In this document: in pieces, positions 7,725-14,646 of the stretch
Position numbering within the stretch: position 1 is the stretch's first letter
Layout of the letters: each line of letters begins with the position of its first letter
Source of the DNA: an uncultured Actinomycetes bacterium
GTDB taxonomy: Bacteria; Actinomycetota; Thermoleophilia; Solirubrobacterales; 70-9
Assembly: GCA_937907435.1 (NCBI GenBank)
Contig: CALCIA010000258.1
Coordinates: forward strand, 1-23,802
Reading direction: 5' to 3'
DNA: 23,802 bases
The notes under the pieces: model-generated
What the model saw: only the letters and a program-made list of their open reading frames with translations
Told to the model about the DNA's origin: nothing
The model's database searches: none
Position numbers and translations under genes: made by a program

Positions 7725-8927
7725 CTAGAGGGCGAGCGACAGCGGCTCCTCGAGCAGCGCCCGGATCCGCGCCAGGAACTCGGCGGCGGGGGCGCCGTAG
7801 AGGATCCGGTGGTCGCAGGCGAGGGTGACGCCGAGGAGGTGGGCGGTGGTGATCTGGCCCTCGCGGACGACGGGCTTCTCGGTGATCGCCCCGACCGCGA
7901 GGATCGCGGCCTGGGGCGAGTTGATCACGGCGGAGAAGTTCGACACGCCGTACATGCCCAGGTTGGAGACCGTGAAGGTGCCGCCGGAGAGCTCGGGCGG
8001 GGTGACCCGGCCGTCCCGGACCTTCCCGGCCAGGGCGCGGGCGTCGGCGGCGATCTCCCGCAGGCCCTTCTTGTCGGCGTCGAAGACGGTGGGGACGACG
8101 AGGGCGTCCTCGGCCGCCACCGCGACGCCCACGTTCACCCGCGAGTGGAGCTCGAGGTGGCCGTCCTTGTAGGAGCCGTTGGCGAGCGGGTGCTCCCGGA
8201 GCGCCAGAGCACAGGCCTTGACCACCATGTCGTTGAAGGAGGGGACGACCTCGCCCTCGGGGGTCAGGGCCTTCAGCCGCGCGCGGGCCTCGACGGCGGC
8301 GCTCATGTCGATCTCCGACTGGAGGTAGAAGTGCGGCGCGGTGGCCTTCGACTCGGACATGCGCCGCGCGACGACCTGCTGCAACCGCGTCAGCTCTCGC
8401 TCCGTGGTGACTCCCTTGGCGGTCTCCGTGGGGACCTCGGACGGTTTCTGCTGCTCGACGTCGGCCTTCACGATCCGCCCGCCGGGCCCGGAGCCGGTGA
8501 CCGCCGCCAGGTCCACCCCGCTCTCCCGCGCAACCCTCCGCGCCAGCGGCGAGGCCTTGACGCGCTCACCGTCCGTGGTCGGAGGTGGCGTCGGGCGAGG
8601 CGCCTGCGCCGGCTCTTCCCGCACCACTTCGGTCTCTGCCTCCACCGGCTCCTCGGCCTCCGTCGGCGCTTCCACCCGCGTCGGCGCCTCGCCCGCGTCC
8701 CCGACCACGGCAATGGGCGCGCCGATCGGCAGCGTCTCGCCCTCCGGCGCGAGGATCTCGGTCAGCGTCCCGGCCACATCGCTCTCGTAGGCCATGTTCG
8801 CCTTGTCGGTCTCGATTTCCACCAGCTCGTCGCCGACGGCCACCTCGTCACCGATCTGCTTGAGCCACTTGAGGACCGTGCCCTCCTCCATCGAGTCCGA
8901 GAGGCGCGGCATCACGATCTCGGCCAT
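7725..8927 (-). CDS. 2-oxoacid dehydrogenase E2 (dihydrolipoamide acyltransferase)
   Basis: A 400-residue E2. The N-terminal lipoyl domain (1-77) carries the lipoylation site K42 in EIETDKANMAYES. A Pro/Glu/Ala-rich linker follows, then the E1/E3-binding domain (about 123-157, KASPLARRVARESGVDL...GPGGRIVKADV) and the trimeric catalytic domain (about 175-400) with active-site H373 in DHRILYGA. The usual DHRxxDG has Tyr in place of the second Asp, a variant I believe occurs in working homologues. Only one lipoyl domain is present. The ATG overlaps the E1beta stop as TGATG. It is the likely substrate of LipA and LipB encoded in this window. Whether the complex is pyruvate-, branched-chain- or acetoin-type cannot be decided by eye. 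Confidence 0.93.
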   Translation of the reverse strand: MAEIVMPRLSDSMEEGTVLKWLKQIGDEVAVGDELVEIETDKANMAYESDVAGTLTEILAPEGETLPIGAPIAVVGDAGEAPTRVEAPTEAEEPVEAETEVVREEPAQAPRPTPPPTTDGERVKASPLARRVARESGVDLAAVTGSGPGGRIVKADVEQQKPSEVPTETAKGVTTERELTRLQQVVARRMSESKATAPHFYLQSEIDMSAAVEARARLKALTPEGEVVPSFNDMVVKACALALREHPLANGSYKDGHLELHSRVNVGVAVAAEDALVVPTVFDADKKGLREIAADARALAGKVRDGRVTPPELSGGTFTVSNLGMYGVSNFSAVINSPQAAILAVGAITEKPVVREGQITTAHLLGVTLACDHRILYGAPAAEFLARIRALLEEPLSLAL

Positions 8928-9919
8928 CAGGCCATCGCCCCCTCGAGGGTCGCGAGCGCGGCGCTGACGATGTGCTCCTGGTGGGGGATCGCCGCCTGCT
9001 CGAGGCGTTTGGAGTAGGGCATGTGGACGTCGGCGCCGGTGACCCGCTGGGGCGGCGCGTCGAGGTCGTCGAAGGCCTGCTCGGTGATCAGGGTCGAGAG
9101 GTTCGCGCCGACGCCGCCGTGCGGCCAGCCCTCCTCGACGATCACCGCGTGGTTGGTCTTCGCGACCGACTCGAGGATCGTGTCGAGGTCCAGCGGGCGC
9201 AGCGTGCGCGGGTCGATCACCTCGGCCTCGATGCCGTGCTCGCGCGCCAGCGTCTCCGCCGCCTCCATCGCCACGTTGGCCATCTTGAGGATGCCGACGA
9301 TCGTCACGTCCGAGCCCTCGCGGCGGATCAGCGCCTCGCCGAACGGCACCAGCTCGTCGGCATCGTCGGGGACCTCGCCGCGCACCCCGTAGAGGCTCTC
9401 GTGCTCGATGAAGATCACCGGGTTGTCATCGCGGATCGCCGACTTCAGGAGGCCCTTGGCGTCCCCCGGCGTCGAGGGGCACGCGACCAGCAGCCCCGGC
9501 ACCTGCAGGTAGAGGGCCTCGAAGCTGTGCGAGTGGGTCGGCCCGAGCTGGTGCCCGCCGCCGCCGGGCATGCGGATCACCATCGGCACCTTCACCTGGC
9601 CGTTGAACATGTAGGGGATCGCGGCGGCGTGGTTGACGATCTGGTCCAGCGCCAGGAGGCTGAAGTTCACCGTCATCAGCTCGACGATCGGCCGCAGCCC
9701 GTTCATCGCCGCGCCGACGCCGGTGCCGACGATCGTGTTCTCGGAGATCGGCGTGTCGCGGACGCGGCGCTCGCCGAACTCGTCGAGCAGGCCGTCGGTC
9801 ACCTTGAAGGCGCCGCGGAAGACCCCGACGTCCTCGCCCATCACGAACACCGACTCGTCCCGGCGCATCTCCTCCGCCATCGCGTCACGCAGCGCTTCCC
9901 GCATCCGCAGCTCCGCCAT
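8927..9919 (-). CDS. 2-oxoacid dehydrogenase E1 beta subunit
   Basis: A 330-residue transketolase-like E1beta (pyrimidine-binding and C-terminal domains). Recognisable segments are VFVMGEDVGVFRGAFKVT near the N-terminus, RVRDTPISENTIVGTGVGAA, the block RMPGGGGHQLGPTHSHSFEA and the C-terminal VIVEEGWPHGGVGANL. With E1alpha it forms the TPP-dependent decarboxylase that loads the acyl group onto E2. The start is ATG 9917-9919, overlapping the E1alpha stop by one base (TGATG). The frame stays open further upstream in antisense E1alpha, but that part is low-complexity and is rejected. Confidence 0.94.
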   Translation of the reverse strand: MAELRMREALRDAMAEEMRRDESVFVMGEDVGVFRGAFKVTDGLLDEFGERRVRDTPISENTIVGTGVGAAMNGLRPIVELMTVNFSLLALDQIVNHAAAIPYMFNGQVKVPMVIRMPGGGGHQLGPTHSHSFEALYLQVPGLLVACPSTPGDAKGLLKSAIRDDNPVIFIEHESLYGVRGEVPDDADELVPFGEALIRREGSDVTIVGILKMANVAMEAAETLAREHGIEAEVIDPRTLRPLDLDTILESVAKTNHAVIVEEGWPHGGVGANLSTLITEQAFDDLDAPPQRVTGADVHMPYSKRLEQAAIPHQEHIVSAALATLEGAMA

Positions 9920-11118
9920 CAGCCCTCGTCCTCGAGCTCCGCCGGGTCGGGCCCGGTCCGCGATGCGGTGCTGTCCTGGGCGTCGCCCGCCACCGCCGGG
10001 TTCGGCCGCTCGCCCTCCTCCTCGACCTCCGCGTAGGCGGCGCCCGCCTCGGCCAGCGCCCGCGCCCGCGCCGGCATGTCGGCCTCGTGCTCGCCGCGGT
10101 GGGGCTCCGGGCTGCGCTCGTCGACCGCGTACCAGCCGCCGGGGTAGTCGGTGAGCGCGTAGAGGCTCTCGTACATCGTGTCGAGCGGCGGCTCCGGCGA
10201 GGCGTCGGCGAACTCGACCGCCGCCCGCACCGTCTCCTCCGCCGCCTCGCGCGCCTGCCCGACCTCCCGCTCGCCCAGCACGCCCGCCTCGACGCAGCGC
10301 CGCGCGAAGCTCTCGATCGGGTCTTTCTCGCGCCACTCCTCGACCTCCTCGCGCTCCCGGTAGACCTCCGGGTCCGCCGCCGAGTGGCCGCGATAGCGGT
10401 AGGTGACGACCTCGATCAGCGTCGGCCGTTCTTCCTCGCGCGCCGAGCGCAGCCCCTCCGCCACCGCCTCGCGCACCGCGATCACGTCCATGCCGTCGAT
10501 CCGCGTCCCCGGCACGCCGTAGCCCTCCGCCTTCTTCGAGAGGTCGGTCTGGGCCGAGTGCCGCTCGACCGACGTCCCCATCCCGTAGAGGTTGTTCTCG
10601 ACCAGGAAGAGGACCGGCAGTGTCCAGAGCGCCGCCATGTTCATCGTCTCGCCGAAGTTGCCGGTGTTGGAGGCGCCGTCGCCGAACATGCAGACGGTCG
10701 CCGCGTCTTCGCCCTTGTACTGGGACGCGAGCGCGAGCCCGGCGGCCAGCGGCAGGTTGCCGCCGACGATCCCGTAACCGCCCATGAAGCGCCGCTCGGC
10801 GTCGAAGATGTGCATCGAGCCGCCGCGCCCGCCGCTGGTGCCGTCGACGCGGCCGAAGAGCTCGGCCATCACCGCGTTCGGGTCGGTGCCGCGGGCGATC
10901 GCGTGGCCGTGGGTGCGGTAGGTGCCGATCAGGAAGTCTTCGTCGCGCATCACCGAGGTGGTGCCGACGATCGTCGCCTCCTCGCCGATCGCCAGGTGCA
11001 GGAAGCCGCCCGCTTTGGCCCGCTGGTACTGGCGCCCCGCCTCCTCCTCGAAGCGCCGGATCAGCGCCATCCGCGCGAGCAGCTCGTAACAGGTCGCGGC
11101 GTCCGGGAGATCGGGCAC
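9919..11118 (-). CDS. 2-oxoacid dehydrogenase E1 alpha subunit
   Basis: A 399-residue E1alpha. The TPP/Mg motif runs from GDG (146-148) through GASNTGNFGETMNMAALW to NN (175-176). Also typical are GTYRTHGHAIARG, SGGRGGSMHIFD and the phosphorylation-loop-like YRYRGHSAADP. After about residue 325 there is an acidic, Ala/Glu/Pro-rich tail of roughly 60-70 residues, longer than usual E1alpha proteins and predicted flexible. GTG start at 11116-11118 with a good ribosome site AAGGTGG 4-5 nt upstream; 9 nt separate it from the preceding gene. Part of the operon DsbA-like gene, E1alpha, E1beta, E2. Confidence 0.94.
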   Translation of the reverse strand: MPDLPDAATCYELLARMALIRRFEEEAGRQYQRAKAGGFLHLAIGEEATIVGTTSVMRDEDFLIGTYRTHGHAIARGTDPNAVMAELFGRVDGTSGGRGGSMHIFDAERRFMGGYGIVGGNLPLAAGLALASQYKGEDAATVCMFGDGASNTGNFGETMNMAALWTLPVLFLVENNLYGMGTSVERHSAQTDLSKKAEGYGVPGTRIDGMDVIAVREAVAEGLRSAREEERPTLIEVVTYRYRGHSAADPEVYREREEVEEWREKDPIESFARRCVEAGVLGEREVGQAREAAEETVRAAVEFADASPEPPLDTMYESLYALTDYPGGWYAVDERSPEPHRGEHEADMPARARALAEAGAAYAEVEEEGERPNPAVAGDAQDSTASRTGPDPAELEDEG

Positions 11119-11127
11119 GGGTCCACC

Positions 11128-11721
11128 TTAGCCCGAAGCCGCCGCCTCCACCGCCTCCTCGAGGCGGTCATCCCCCCAGAAGAGCTGTTCGCCGACCCGC
11201 ACGGTGGGGACGCCGAAGATCCCGGCCGCGGCGGCGGCGTCGGTAGCCTCGCGCAGCCCGTCCTTGACGATCTGCGTCTGGATCGCTTTTTCGAGCGCGC
11301 GCGGGTGGAGCTCGCAGGCGGCGGCGGCGATCATCACGTTTTCGGGATCGCTCAGGTCTTTGCCCGCGGCGAACTGCTGGCGGAAGGCGGCGAGGCTGAA
11401 GGAGACGGTGCGGCCGGTCTGCTTGGCGAAGGTGGCGACCCGCATCGCGGTCAGCATTTCGCCGGGCCAGGCCTCCGGCCAGACGAGGCGCGGCAGCCCG
11501 TAGGAGGCGGCGCGCCGCTCGACCTCCGCGATCCCTTCCGCCCGCGCGTCGGTTCGCGCCCACGACCCGCGGTCGAAGCGCTTGAAGAGCCCGCCGAGCA
11601 GCACCGGCTGCCACTCGGGCTGCTCCAGCCCGGCCTCCGTGAAGAGCCCCGAGATCCGCTCCGCCGAGAGGTAGGCGTAGGGCGACCCGAGGTCGTAGTA
11701 GAAGGTCGCCCGCTCAGCCAT
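11128..11721 (-). CDS. DsbA-family 2-hydroxychromene-2-carboxylate isomerase-like protein
   Basis: A 197-residue thioredoxin-fold protein of the DsbA/GST-kappa/HCCA isomerase group. The N-terminal FYYDLGSPYAYL contains S13-P14 where DsbA proteins have CxxC, so it is not a disulfide oxidase. The C-terminal GIFGVPTVRVGEQLFWGDDRL carries the cis-Pro and W-G-D signature of the family. Characterised members isomerise naphthalene catabolites or conjugate glutathione; the substrate here is unknown. ATG at 11719-11721 lies 6 nt after a GATAAT box on the minus strand, implying a leaderless transcript. First gene of the E1-E2 operon, 9 nt before E1alpha. The link to the dehydrogenase complex is unexplained. 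Confidence 0.87.
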   Translation of the reverse strand: MAERATFYYDLGSPYAYLSAERISGLFTEAGLEQPEWQPVLLGGLFKRFDRGSWARTDARAEGIAEVERRAASYGLPRLVWPEAWPGEMLTAMRVATFAKQTGRTVSFSLAAFRQQFAAGKDLSDPENVMIAAAACELHPRALEKAIQTQIVKDGLREATDAAAAAGIFGVPTVRVGEQLFWGDDRLEEAVEAAASG

Positions 11722-11727
11722 GCCCCG

Positions 11728-11733
11728 ATTATC
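11728..11733 (-). promoter_or_regulatory. -10 box of the DsbA-like/E1/E2 operon (leaderless)
   Basis: On the minus strand GATAAT is followed by exactly 6 nt (CGGGGC) and then the ATG at 11721, so transcription would start at or next to the start codon. No Shine-Dalgarno sequence is present. A palindromic element (11764-11810) lies immediately upstream, near the -35 position. Confidence 0.55.
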
Positions 11734-11763
11734 CCGTCCCGCCGCGCGGAGCGACCGTGACCA

Positions 11764-11810
11764 TTCCGCTGTTCCTTATGGTCCTGTGGGGACCAAAAAG
11801 AACAGCGGAA
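11764..11810. repeat. Dispersed palindromic element, copy 3
   Basis: Outer arms TTCCGCTGTTC (11764-11774) and GAACAGCGGAA (11800-11810) pair perfectly over 11 bp. Inside, CTTA (11775-11778) faces AAAA (11796-11799), then a 6-bp inner stem TGGTCC/GGACCA (11779-11784, 11790-11795) closes a 5-nt loop. It lies between the lpdA stop and the promoter of the next operon. This is the cleanest copy of the four seen in the window. Confidence 0.85.
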
Positions 11811-11824
11811 CGCGGTGGCTTCGC

Positions 11825-13192
11825 TCAGGCGTGGATGGCCCAGCCGTCGACCGCGCGCGCGGCGTCGAGGACGGCCTCGCTGACGGTCGGGTGCGGGTGG
11901 ACGATGCGGGCCAGCTCCTGGTGGCCGCCCTCCAGCGCCATCACCGCGACCAGCTCGGCGATCATGTCGCAGGCCCGGTTGCCGACGATGTGGGCGCCGA
12001 GGATCTCGCCGTACTTGGAGTCGACCACGAGCTTGACGATCCCGTCTTTGTCGTCGTAGACCGTGCCCGCGCCCTCGCCGGAGATTTTCTGTTTGCCGAC
12101 CTTGACGTCGTGGCCCGCCTCCTTGGCTGCCGCCTCGGTCAGGCCGACGCTGGCGACCTGCGGGTGGGTGAAGGTGGCGCCGACGAGCAGCTCCTGGTTC
12201 ACCGGCTCGGTCTCGACGCCGGCCGCGGTCTCGACCGCGACGACGCCCTCCTCGGAGGCCTTGTGGGCGAGGGCCTTCTTGTTGACCAGGTCGCCGATCG
12301 CGAAGACCTTCGGGTTCGTGGTGCGCTGGAACTCGTCGACCTTGATCTTGCGGCCGCCCTCGTCGAGCTGCACGCCCGCCGCCTCGAGGCCGAGGCCCTC
12401 GGTGTCGGGGCCGCGCCCGCCGGCGACGCAGAGGTAGTCGACCTCGGCCGACTTGTCGCCGTAGGTGAACTTGACGCTCCCCTCGCCGACCTCGACGTTC
12501 TCGACCGGCGCGCCGGTGGAGATCTCGATGCCCTGTTTCTTGAAGACGCGTTCGACGACTTTCGCGGTGTCCTTGTCCTCGGCGGGGAGGATCTGGTCGA
12601 GCATCTCGATCAGGATCACCTCGGTGCCGAGCCGCGCGTAGGCGGAGGCGATCTCCGAGCCCGAGGCGCCCGCCCCGACCACGGCGATCTTCCGCGGCTG
12701 CTCGGGGAGCGACCAGGCGCCCCAGGTGTCGACGACGCGGCCGCCGAACTCCACGCCGGGGATCGGCAGGGCGACGGAGCCGGTCGCCAGCACGACGGCC
12801 TTCGCCTCGTAGGTCTCGCCGCCCACCGACACGTTGCCGTCCGCGGTCAGCGAGCCCTCGCCCTCGATCTTCGTGATCTTCCCCTTGTCCCAGAGGAATT
12901 CGACGCCTTTGGAGAGCGATTCGGACACTTTCGCCCGCCGCGCCTGCAGGGCGGGCCAGTCGACCGCGACGTCGCCGGTGATGCCGAGCTCGGCGCCGTT
13001 CTTCACCTCGTCGTAGAGCTCCGCCGATCGCAGGATCGTCTTCGCCGGGATGCAGGCGTAGTTGAGGCAGCGGCCGCCGGCCTTGTCGCGCTCGACGACT
13101 GCGGTCTTCTGTCCGAGTTGGGCGGCGCGGATCGCGGCGACGTAACCGCCCGGGCCACCCCCGATCACGATGACATCGAAGCTCTCTGGCAT
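11825..13192 (-). CDS. lpdA: Dihydrolipoamide dehydrogenase (E3)
   Basis: A 455-residue FAD flavoprotein that reoxidises the dihydrolipoyl group of E2 with NAD+. The FAD motif is VIGGGPGGYVAA (9-20). The redox disulfide is C42-C47 in GGRCLNYACIPAK (the common form is GGTCLNVGCIPSK). The NAD-binding motif is VVGAGASGSEIASAYARLG. The C-terminal catalytic pair is H434/E439 in HPHPTVSEAV. Length is normal. It is transcribed separately from, but in the same direction as, the E1-E2 operon, with a 103-nt gap holding a palindromic element. Minus-strand TAGATT lies 8 nt before the ATG and no Shine-Dalgarno is seen, so its mRNA is probably leaderless or nearly so. Confidence 0.97.
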   Translation of the reverse strand: MPESFDVIVIGGGPGGYVAAIRAAQLGQKTAVVERDKAGGRCLNYACIPAKTILRSAELYDEVKNGAELGITGDVAVDWPALQARRAKVSESLSKGVEFLWDKGKITKIEGEGSLTADGNVSVGGETYEAKAVVLATGSVALPIPGVEFGGRVVDTWGAWSLPEQPRKIAVVGAGASGSEIASAYARLGTEVILIEMLDQILPAEDKDTAKVVERVFKKQGIEISTGAPVENVEVGEGSVKFTYGDKSAEVDYLCVAGGRGPDTEGLGLEAAGVQLDEGGRKIKVDEFQRTTNPKVFAIGDLVNKKALAHKASEEGVVAVETAAGVETEPVNQELLVGATFTHPQVASVGLTEAAAKEAGHDVKVGKQKISGEGAGTVYDDKDGIVKLVVDSKYGEILGAHIVGNRACDMIAELVAVMALEGGHQELARIVHPHPTVSEAVLDAARAVDGWAIHA

Positions 13193-13200
13193 GGGAAGTC

Positions 13201-13206
13201 AATCTA
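13201..13206 (-). promoter_or_regulatory. -10 box of lpdA
   Basis: Minus-strand TAGATT within CTATAGATT lies 8 nt before the lpdA ATG. The 60-nt gap between this gene and the next stop at 13253 shows no ribosome-binding sequence. The -35 region is not recognisable. Confidence 0.4.
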
Positions 13207-13252
13207 TAGAACCGACTTCGCCCGGCAGTTCCCCCGGGTCGCCAGAACCCGC

Positions 13253-13798
13253 CTACTGTCTGGGTAGCCGCTCCGGCATCTGGATCCGGGCCATCGCCTT
13301 CACCATCAGCCAGAAGAGGGTCCCGGACACGGCGAGCAGGCCGACCGTCACCGCGAACTCGCCCACCGAGGTGGCGATCACGAGCAGCCCGTAGACCGCG
13401 GTGAAGATGAGGAAGACGAGCACGACCTGGAAGCAGACGACCGCCCAGTAGCGCGCCCGCCACATGCCCCAGGCGAGGACGCCCATGATCAGGGCGGGGG
13501 CGGCGACCGTGCTCACCTTCGGGGTCGAGCCGTTGACCTTCACCCCGGCGGCGAAGGTGACGACGATCGAGAGCGCGATCAGGGCGGCGAGGATCGCGGC
13601 GACGGTGACGACCGGCGGCCGCTCGCCCTCGGTGAGCGGCACGAGCGCGTCGCGCGCCGCCTGGTTGCGGACCTCGGCCTTGGCGTAGCCCGCTTCCATG
13701 CGCTCGCGGGGAGAGCGGGGGCGCGAAGCGGTCGCGGAGCCGTTCGCGTCCGCGGTGGCGTCGCCGCGTCGCTTCCGCTTCCGCGGCGCGTCAGCCAC
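13253..13798 (-). CDS. Four-helix membrane protein of unknown function
   Basis: A 181-residue protein. A very basic N-terminus (VADAPRKRKRRGD, residues 1-13) and a polar region to about residue 60 are followed by four hydrophobic segments at about 62-84, 97-112, 116-140 and 146-168. Charge distribution suggests the N-terminus is cytoplasmic. I do not recognise a family. The GTG start at 13796-13798 overlaps the thiE stop by 8 nt (GTGGCTGA), so it is in an operon with thiE. A longer start at 13879 would run through antisense-like low-complexity sequence inside thiE and is rejected. A thiamine link is suggested only by position. Confidence 0.75.
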   Translation of the reverse strand: MADAPRKRKRRGDATADANGSATASRPRSPRERMEAGYAKAEVRNQAARDALVPLTEGERPPVVTVAAILAALIALSIVVTFAAGVKVNGSTPKVSTVAAPALIMGVLAWGMWRARYWAVVCFQVVLVFLIFTAVYGLLVIATSVGEFAVTVGLLAVSGTLFWLMVKAMARIQMPERLPRQ

Positions 13799-14486
13799 CC
13801 GGCGCCACGCCCCTCCGCGAGCCCTCGACCTCGAAGGCACGCCGCAGCGCTTCGGCGGCGACGCCGGGACTCGGCGCATCGCGGATCGCCCGCACGACGC
13901 ACATCCGCTCGGCCCCCGCGGCGACGACCTCGCCGGCGTTCAGCGGGCCGATCCCACCGATCGCGAAGAACGGTTTCGAGGCGACCTCCGCCGCATGCGT
14001 GACGAGCTCCAGCCCCACGGCCGCGCGCCCCGGTTTCGTCGGCGTCTCCCAGACCGGGCCGACGGCGAAGTAATCGATGTCGCGCTCGTTCGCCGCCGCG
14101 ATCTGCTCCTCGGAGTGCGTCGACTGGCCGACGATCGCGTTCGGCCCGAGCACCGCCCGCGCCTCCTCGACCGAGGCGTCGTCCTGTCCCACGTGCACCC
14201 CGTCGGCGTCACAGGCGCGCGCCAGGTCGGGGTCGTCGTTGACGATGAAGAGCGCCGAGTAGGTGTCGGCGATGCGCCGGAAGGTCGACGCCGCCCGTTC
14301 GATCTCCGCCCGCCCGAGCTGCTTCTCGCGCAGCTGCACGATGTCGACGCCGCCGCCGAGCGCCGCGCGCAGCAGCGGTTCGGGGTCGGCGCCGCCGGGC
14401 CGCGCATCGCAGACGAAGTAGAGGCGGGCGGTGCGCAGCCGCTCGCGCCGCAGCGGTCCTTTGCCCTCGGGGGGAGCGATGCTCAT
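13791..14486 (-). CDS. thiE: Thiamine-phosphate synthase
   Basis: A 231-residue TIM-barrel enzyme that joins hydroxymethylpyrimidine diphosphate and thiazole phosphate to thiamine phosphate. Family segments are LYFVCDARPGG, VDIVQLREKQLG (diphosphate/pyrimidine site), FIVNDDPDLARACDADGVHVGQDD, GQSTHS, YFAVGPVWETPTKPG and the phosphate-binding AIGGI. The start is the ATG at 14484-14486; the open frame beyond it reads antisense to thiO and is rejected. A minus-strand CATAAT lies exactly 6 nt before this ATG, so the mRNA is predicted leaderless and not under the TPP riboswitch that controls the divergent thiO. Confidence 0.94.
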   Translation of the reverse strand: MSIAPPEGKGPLRRERLRTARLYFVCDARPGGADPEPLLRAALGGGVDIVQLREKQLGRAEIERAASTFRRIADTYSALFIVNDDPDLARACDADGVHVGQDDASVEEARAVLGPNAIVGQSTHSEEQIAAANERDIDYFAVGPVWETPTKPGRAAVGLELVTHAAEVASKPFFAIGGIGPLNAGEVVAAGAERMCVVRAIRDAPSPGVAAEALRRAFEVEGSRRGVAPGG

Positions 14487-14492
14487 GGCTCG

Positions 14493-14498
14493 ATTATG
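14493..14498 (-). promoter_or_regulatory. -10 box of thiE (leaderless)
   Basis: Minus-strand CATAAT, then 6 nt (CGAGCC), then the thiE ATG. No Shine-Dalgarno sequence lies between. Confidence 0.55.
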
Positions 14499-14542
14499 GC
14501 CGGCGGCGAGGGGCGGGCACCTGGCCGGCGGCGGCGAGGGGG

Positions 14543-14548
14543 TACCAT
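14543..14548 (+). promoter_or_regulatory. -10 box of the TPP riboswitch/thiO transcript
   Basis: TACCAT fits TANNNT and would start transcription near 14555, right at the 5' edge of the riboswitch aptamer. No convincing -35 box is seen. Confidence 0.45.
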
Positions 14549-14554
14549 CGGGGC

Positions 14555-14641
14555 GAGCGGGAGCCCTATGCAGCAGGGCTGAGAGGGCGACATCGAGGTC
14601 GCCGACCGTCTGACCTGATCCGGGTAATGCCGGCGGAGGCA
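14555..14641 (+). ncRNA. TPP riboswitch (THI element)
   Basis: The core matches the THI-box consensus: CGGGAGCCC, a short stem loop, GGGCTGAGAGG (14576-14586, with the invariant CTGAGA), a variable P3a-like hairpin GGCGAC/GTCGCC, then ACCTGATCCGGG and TAATGCCGGCG (about 14613-14635). The edges are approximate because helix P1 is not clear by eye. The ribosome-binding sequence GGAGG (14635-14639) of thiO directly follows and partly overlaps the aptamer's 3' end, which favours control of translation initiation: TPP binding would hide the site. Confidence 0.93.
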
Positions 14642-14646
14642 AAGTT

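Noticed and set aside
7725..8927. E2 might be inactive because DHRxxDG reads DHRILYG
   Set aside because: The catalytic histidine is kept, the lipoyl lysine and binding domain are intact, and Tyr at this place occurs, as far as I recall, in working homologues.
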